A stretch of DNA of 64,000 nucleotides, from positions 1,891,766-1,955,765 of the forward strand of contig LT599017.1 of assembly GCA_900079765.1 (NCBI GenBank), in the 5' to 3' direction. Made by a program: the position numbers and the translations under genes. Each line of letters starts with the position of its first letter. Within the stretch, counting starts at the first letter, position 1. The notes below the pieces were generated by a model. That model had not been told where the DNA came from, did no database searches, and saw only the letters and a list, made by a program, of their open reading frames with translations. Source of the stretch: an uncultured Eubacteriales bacterium. GTDB lineage: Bacteria > Bacillota > Clostridia > Oscillospirales > Oscillospiraceae. Shown piece by piece: positions 61,743 to 64,000 of this stretch.

Positions 61743-64000
61743 ATCACGACCTCGACGGAGTGCTCCCCTGCGTACTTTTCCAGCGCGATCCCCTCCCGGA
61801 CGGGTTTCCCGTCCAGGAGGGTTTCTTTTTTATCCCCGCGCTGTACCGTAACGTGGAACTCCGCCTGTTCCGTCCGCCATACGGCGGAGCACCCCGGCCA
61901 ATCCGGGGGTAGATTGGGCTCCACGAAGAGTCGCCCGGCCCGGAGTCTGAGCCCCAACAGTTCCTCTATCGCCACGCGATAAAACCAGCCTGCCGCCCCG
62001 GTGTACCAGCTCCATCCGCCCCGGCCCAGGTGGGCGGGATTCGAGTAGACATCGGCTGCCAGAACATAGGGCTCGGCCTGATAGACGGTCTCGTCCCGTC
62101 CGCCGGGCAGGATAGCCTTCAGAACCGCCCAGCCCTCCTCCGCCATGCCCAGTCGAAAGCAGGCCAGCGCCAGCCATACCGCGGCGTGGGTATACTGCCC
62201 GCCGTTTTCCCGCACGCCGGGCAGGTAGCCCCGGATATAGCCGGGGTCTGCATCCTCGCTGTCGAAGGGAGGCGTGAAGAGTTTGACAATCCGGTGCTTT
62301 TGGTCGAAGAGCTGCTCCAGTGCGGACTTGACCGCCGTTCTGGCCCGCGCCTCGTTTCCGCCCGCCAGGGCCGCCCAGCTCTGGGCAATGGAGTCTATTT
62401 GACAGGCCTCGTCCCTATGGCTGCCCAAAGTGTTGCCGCTGTCATAGTAACCACGTAGATACCAGTCCCCGTCCCAGGCGGTCTCGGCGGCCTCGGTCAG
62501 AGCCTTAGCCGTCTCCCGGTACCGCTCTGCCCGTTCCTTCTCCCCCATCTGTTCCGCCAAGGGCGTGAAACGCTCCAGCACGTGGGCGGTAAACCAGGTG
62601 AGCCATACACTCTCCCCGCGGCCCGCTTTTCCCACCCGGTTCATGCCGTCGTTCCAGTCGCCGCCGCCCATCCGCATCAGGCCATGGACTCCTGTGCCCC
62701 GGGCGAGCGCGCACTCAATGGCACGGACGGCATGTTGATATACGTTATCCATTTCTTGGGAAATATTAAACTGCTCATACCGCTCATGCTCGCTCTCCCC
62801 CAGAACCGGCGCGGAGAGATAGGGGACGGTTTTATTCAAAATTTCCGGGTTGTCCCACTTCTCCAGGTACTCGCACAGGGTATAGGGGAGCCAGAGCAGG
62901 TCGTCGCTAATGCGGGTACGCACGCCCCTATCGCCCTGGGGCAGCTCGTGCCACCAGTGGAGCACATCGCCCTCGGTAAACTGGTGGGCACAGGCGGCGC
63001 GCAGCTGCCCCACAGCCAGATCATCGGAGACAAGGAGCGCCGCGCAGACGTCCTGGAGCTGATCCCGATAACCGTAGGCCCCGCCGTTCTGATAGCGGGA
63101 AGTGCGCCCAAACATGCGGCAGGCGACCACCTGATACATGGCCCAGCCGTTCAGGTAGTGATTGAGGTTCTCATCAGGAGTATCTACCGTCACCGCCGCC
63201 GCCCTCTTTCTCCAGAAGTCCAGGGTTCGGCGCAGATGCTCAGGGCCGTCGGATGGGACATGGATACCGTTCACTCCGGTGGCCAAGAAGAGCACACCAT
63301 CCAGCTCATAGACCGCCTCCCCATAGCGGATCTCGCAGGACTCCCCCGCAAGCTCAAAGCGCAGGACCCGTTCTTCTCTATCCGGCGGGACGAAGGCAGT
63401 GGTGGTGAGGGTTCGTCTCCCAAAAACCTTCTCCCAGCGGGCAAAACCGGGGCCATAGGTCACCCGGCAGGGCAGGCCGTCGGCGTCTGCGAAGACAGAG
63501 CACTCCTCCCCACCGGCCCGAAGGTAGAAATCTTTCGCGCTGCCGATGGCGAGTGGGTCGTTGTTCCAGGGAGTAAGCTGGCACTCCCTGGCGTTGTCGC
63601 GCCACAGATGCCCACAGCCGGTTTCATCCGTGAACCAGCCAAAGGTGGGGTTTGCGAGCATCTGGCTCCACCCCAAGGGCGGCAGGCGGCCGTCCAGCTC
63701 CATTACAAAGCTGAAGTCGTCAGTAAAATAGTACTCAGGCAGGCCAGGCTTCAGTGTAAAGCTTAGCTCCTTTTCAGTTGTTTCTAATGAACCTCGTTCC
63801 TGATCCCTAAGTGGTTTCCCATTCTCAAGAACAACGGCGGAGGCGGCCAGGATGGGCCCTGCGGCCTCTTCTGTGGGGCAGTCAGCCAGGTGAATACCGC
63901 CTCGGGCGCCGACTCGGTGCTCCAGCCCCAGGGCCTTCAACCCCTCCAGAAGGGCGGTGCGGGCAGGGCGGCGGTAGTCGCCGCCATCCCGCAGAAGAAA
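61739..64000 (-). CDS. GH94-type glycoside phosphorylase, 3' part
   Basis: 753 codons inside the window; the frame stays open to the window edge (FLLRDGGDYRRPARTALLEG), so the N-terminus is missing. Features of the cellobiose phosphorylase/cyclic beta-1,2-glucan C-terminal family: FGRTSRYQNGGAYGYRDQLQD, GDVLHWWH, GGGDWNDGMNRVG with the general-acid Asp, ENGGQYTHAAVWLA and GWSWYTGAAGWFYR. Such enzymes split beta-glucosides with phosphate. Substrate, length and possible fusion cannot be judged. Confidence 0.85.
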   Translation of the reverse strand, partial: FLLRDGGDYRRPARTALLEGLKALGLEHRVGARGGIHLADCPTEEAAGPILAASAVVLENGKPLRDQERGSLETTEKELSFTLKPGLPEYYFTDDFSFVMELDGRLPPLGWSQMLANPTFGWFTDETGCGHLWRDNARECQLTPWNNDPLAIGSAKDFYLRAGGEECSVFADADGLPCRVTYGPGFARWEKVFGRRTLTTTAFVPPDREERVLRFELAGESCEIRYGEAVYELDGVLFLATGVNGIHVPSDGPEHLRRTLDFWRKRAAAVTVDTPDENLNHYLNGWAMYQVVACRMFGRTSRYQNGGAYGYRDQLQDVCAALLVSDDLAVGQLRAACAHQFTEGDVLHWWHELPQGDRGVRTRISDDLLWLPYTLCEYLEKWDNPEILNKTVPYLSAPVLGESEHERYEQFNISQEMDNVYQHAVRAIECALARGTGVHGLMRMGGGDWNDGMNRVGKAGRGESVWLTWFTAHVLERFTPLAEQMGEKERAERYRETAKALTEAAETAWDGDWYLRGYYDSGNTLGSHRDEACQIDSIAQSWAALAGGNEARARTAVKSALEQLFDQKHRIVKLFTPPFDSEDADPGYIRGYLPGVRENGGQYTHAAVWLALACFRLGMAEEGWAVLKAILPGGRDETVYQAEPYVLAADVYSNPAHLGRGGWSWYTGAAGWFYRVAIEELLGLRLRAGRLFVEPNLPPDWPGCSAVWRTEQAEFHVTVQRGDKKETLLDGKPVREGIALEKYAGEHSVEVVI

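Noticed and set aside
62582-63766. 394-codon frame opposite the GH94 gene
   Set aside because: Antisense to a clear phosphorylase reading frame.

Overview
The window reads as a chromosomal segment of a GC-rich, spore-forming gut-type clostridium, most like Oscillospiraceae/Ruminococcaceae (Flavonifractor, Intestinimonas or Oscillibacter relatives). Evidence for this is the complete spoIIIA operon, SigH, YunB, a SpoIIM-like and a SpoIID-like protein, the class-defining SCIFF peptide with its radical SAM maturase, a Tyr T-box leader, and Firmicute-style promoters and terminators. There is no rRNA, tRNA, CRISPR array, phage or insertion sequence. The window is mainly core genome with a few accessory genes. 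The organism assignment is an inference from gene content.

Layout. 1-2.5 kb: start of a sugar-type ABC lipoprotein, a LacI repressor with a likely self-operator pair, and a divergent ROK kinase. 2.6-11.7 kb, minus strand: murD, three tandem M42 aminopeptidases, a YnbB-type PLP enzyme, yunB, vanZ-like and ligA. 11.7-12.5 kb: an RNA crossroads, with a 6S-like structured RNA (minus) divergent from rnpB (plus). 12.5-15.6 kb: CPBP protease, then a Tyr T-box controlling a GNAT acetyltransferase and tyrS. 15.6-25.6 kb: one long minus run nusB, Kae1-like, xseA, xseB, ispA, DUF212, dxs, tlyA, nadK, argR, recN, which is the classic Firmicute cluster. 25.8-31.2 kb: an Asp23 protein and spoIIIAA-AH behind a sigma-E-like promoter. 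31.4-35.7 kb: GNAT, yebC, nif3/trmK, a DUF1858 redox protein, a zinc ribbon and sigH. 35.7-39.3 kb: ruvC-ruvA-ruvB-glmM. 39.5-44.2 kb, plus strand: a TIGR04086-like membrane protein, scfA, scfB, proC, spoIIM-like and xerD. 44.4-52.9 kb, minus: yajC, a large secreted GH3 enzyme with SLH repeats, tgt, a TfoX-C protein, queA and a SpoIID-like protein. 53.1-55.9 kb, plus: asd-dapA-dapB. 56.2-60.6 kb, minus: two M16 peptidase-like genes, lgt and folD. 61.0-64.0 kb: a formate/nitrite transporter with a long structured leader, and the downstream part of a GH94-type phosphorylase cut by the window edge.

The genes serve isoprenoid supply (dxs, ispA), wall and envelope building (murD, glmM, dapA/B, lgt), DNA repair (ligA, recN, ruvCAB, xseAB), tRNA modification (tgt, queA, trmK) and sporulation. 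The observations I consider most worth checking are the structured RNA leader before the formate/nitrite transporter, the 6S-like RNA next to rnpB, the acetyltransferase placed between a Tyr T-box and tyrS, a 32-bp perfect palindrome between ruvC and the SCIFF locus, and transcription-attenuator-like hairpins in the asd and GH3 leaders. I did not find a clearly new multi-gene system.
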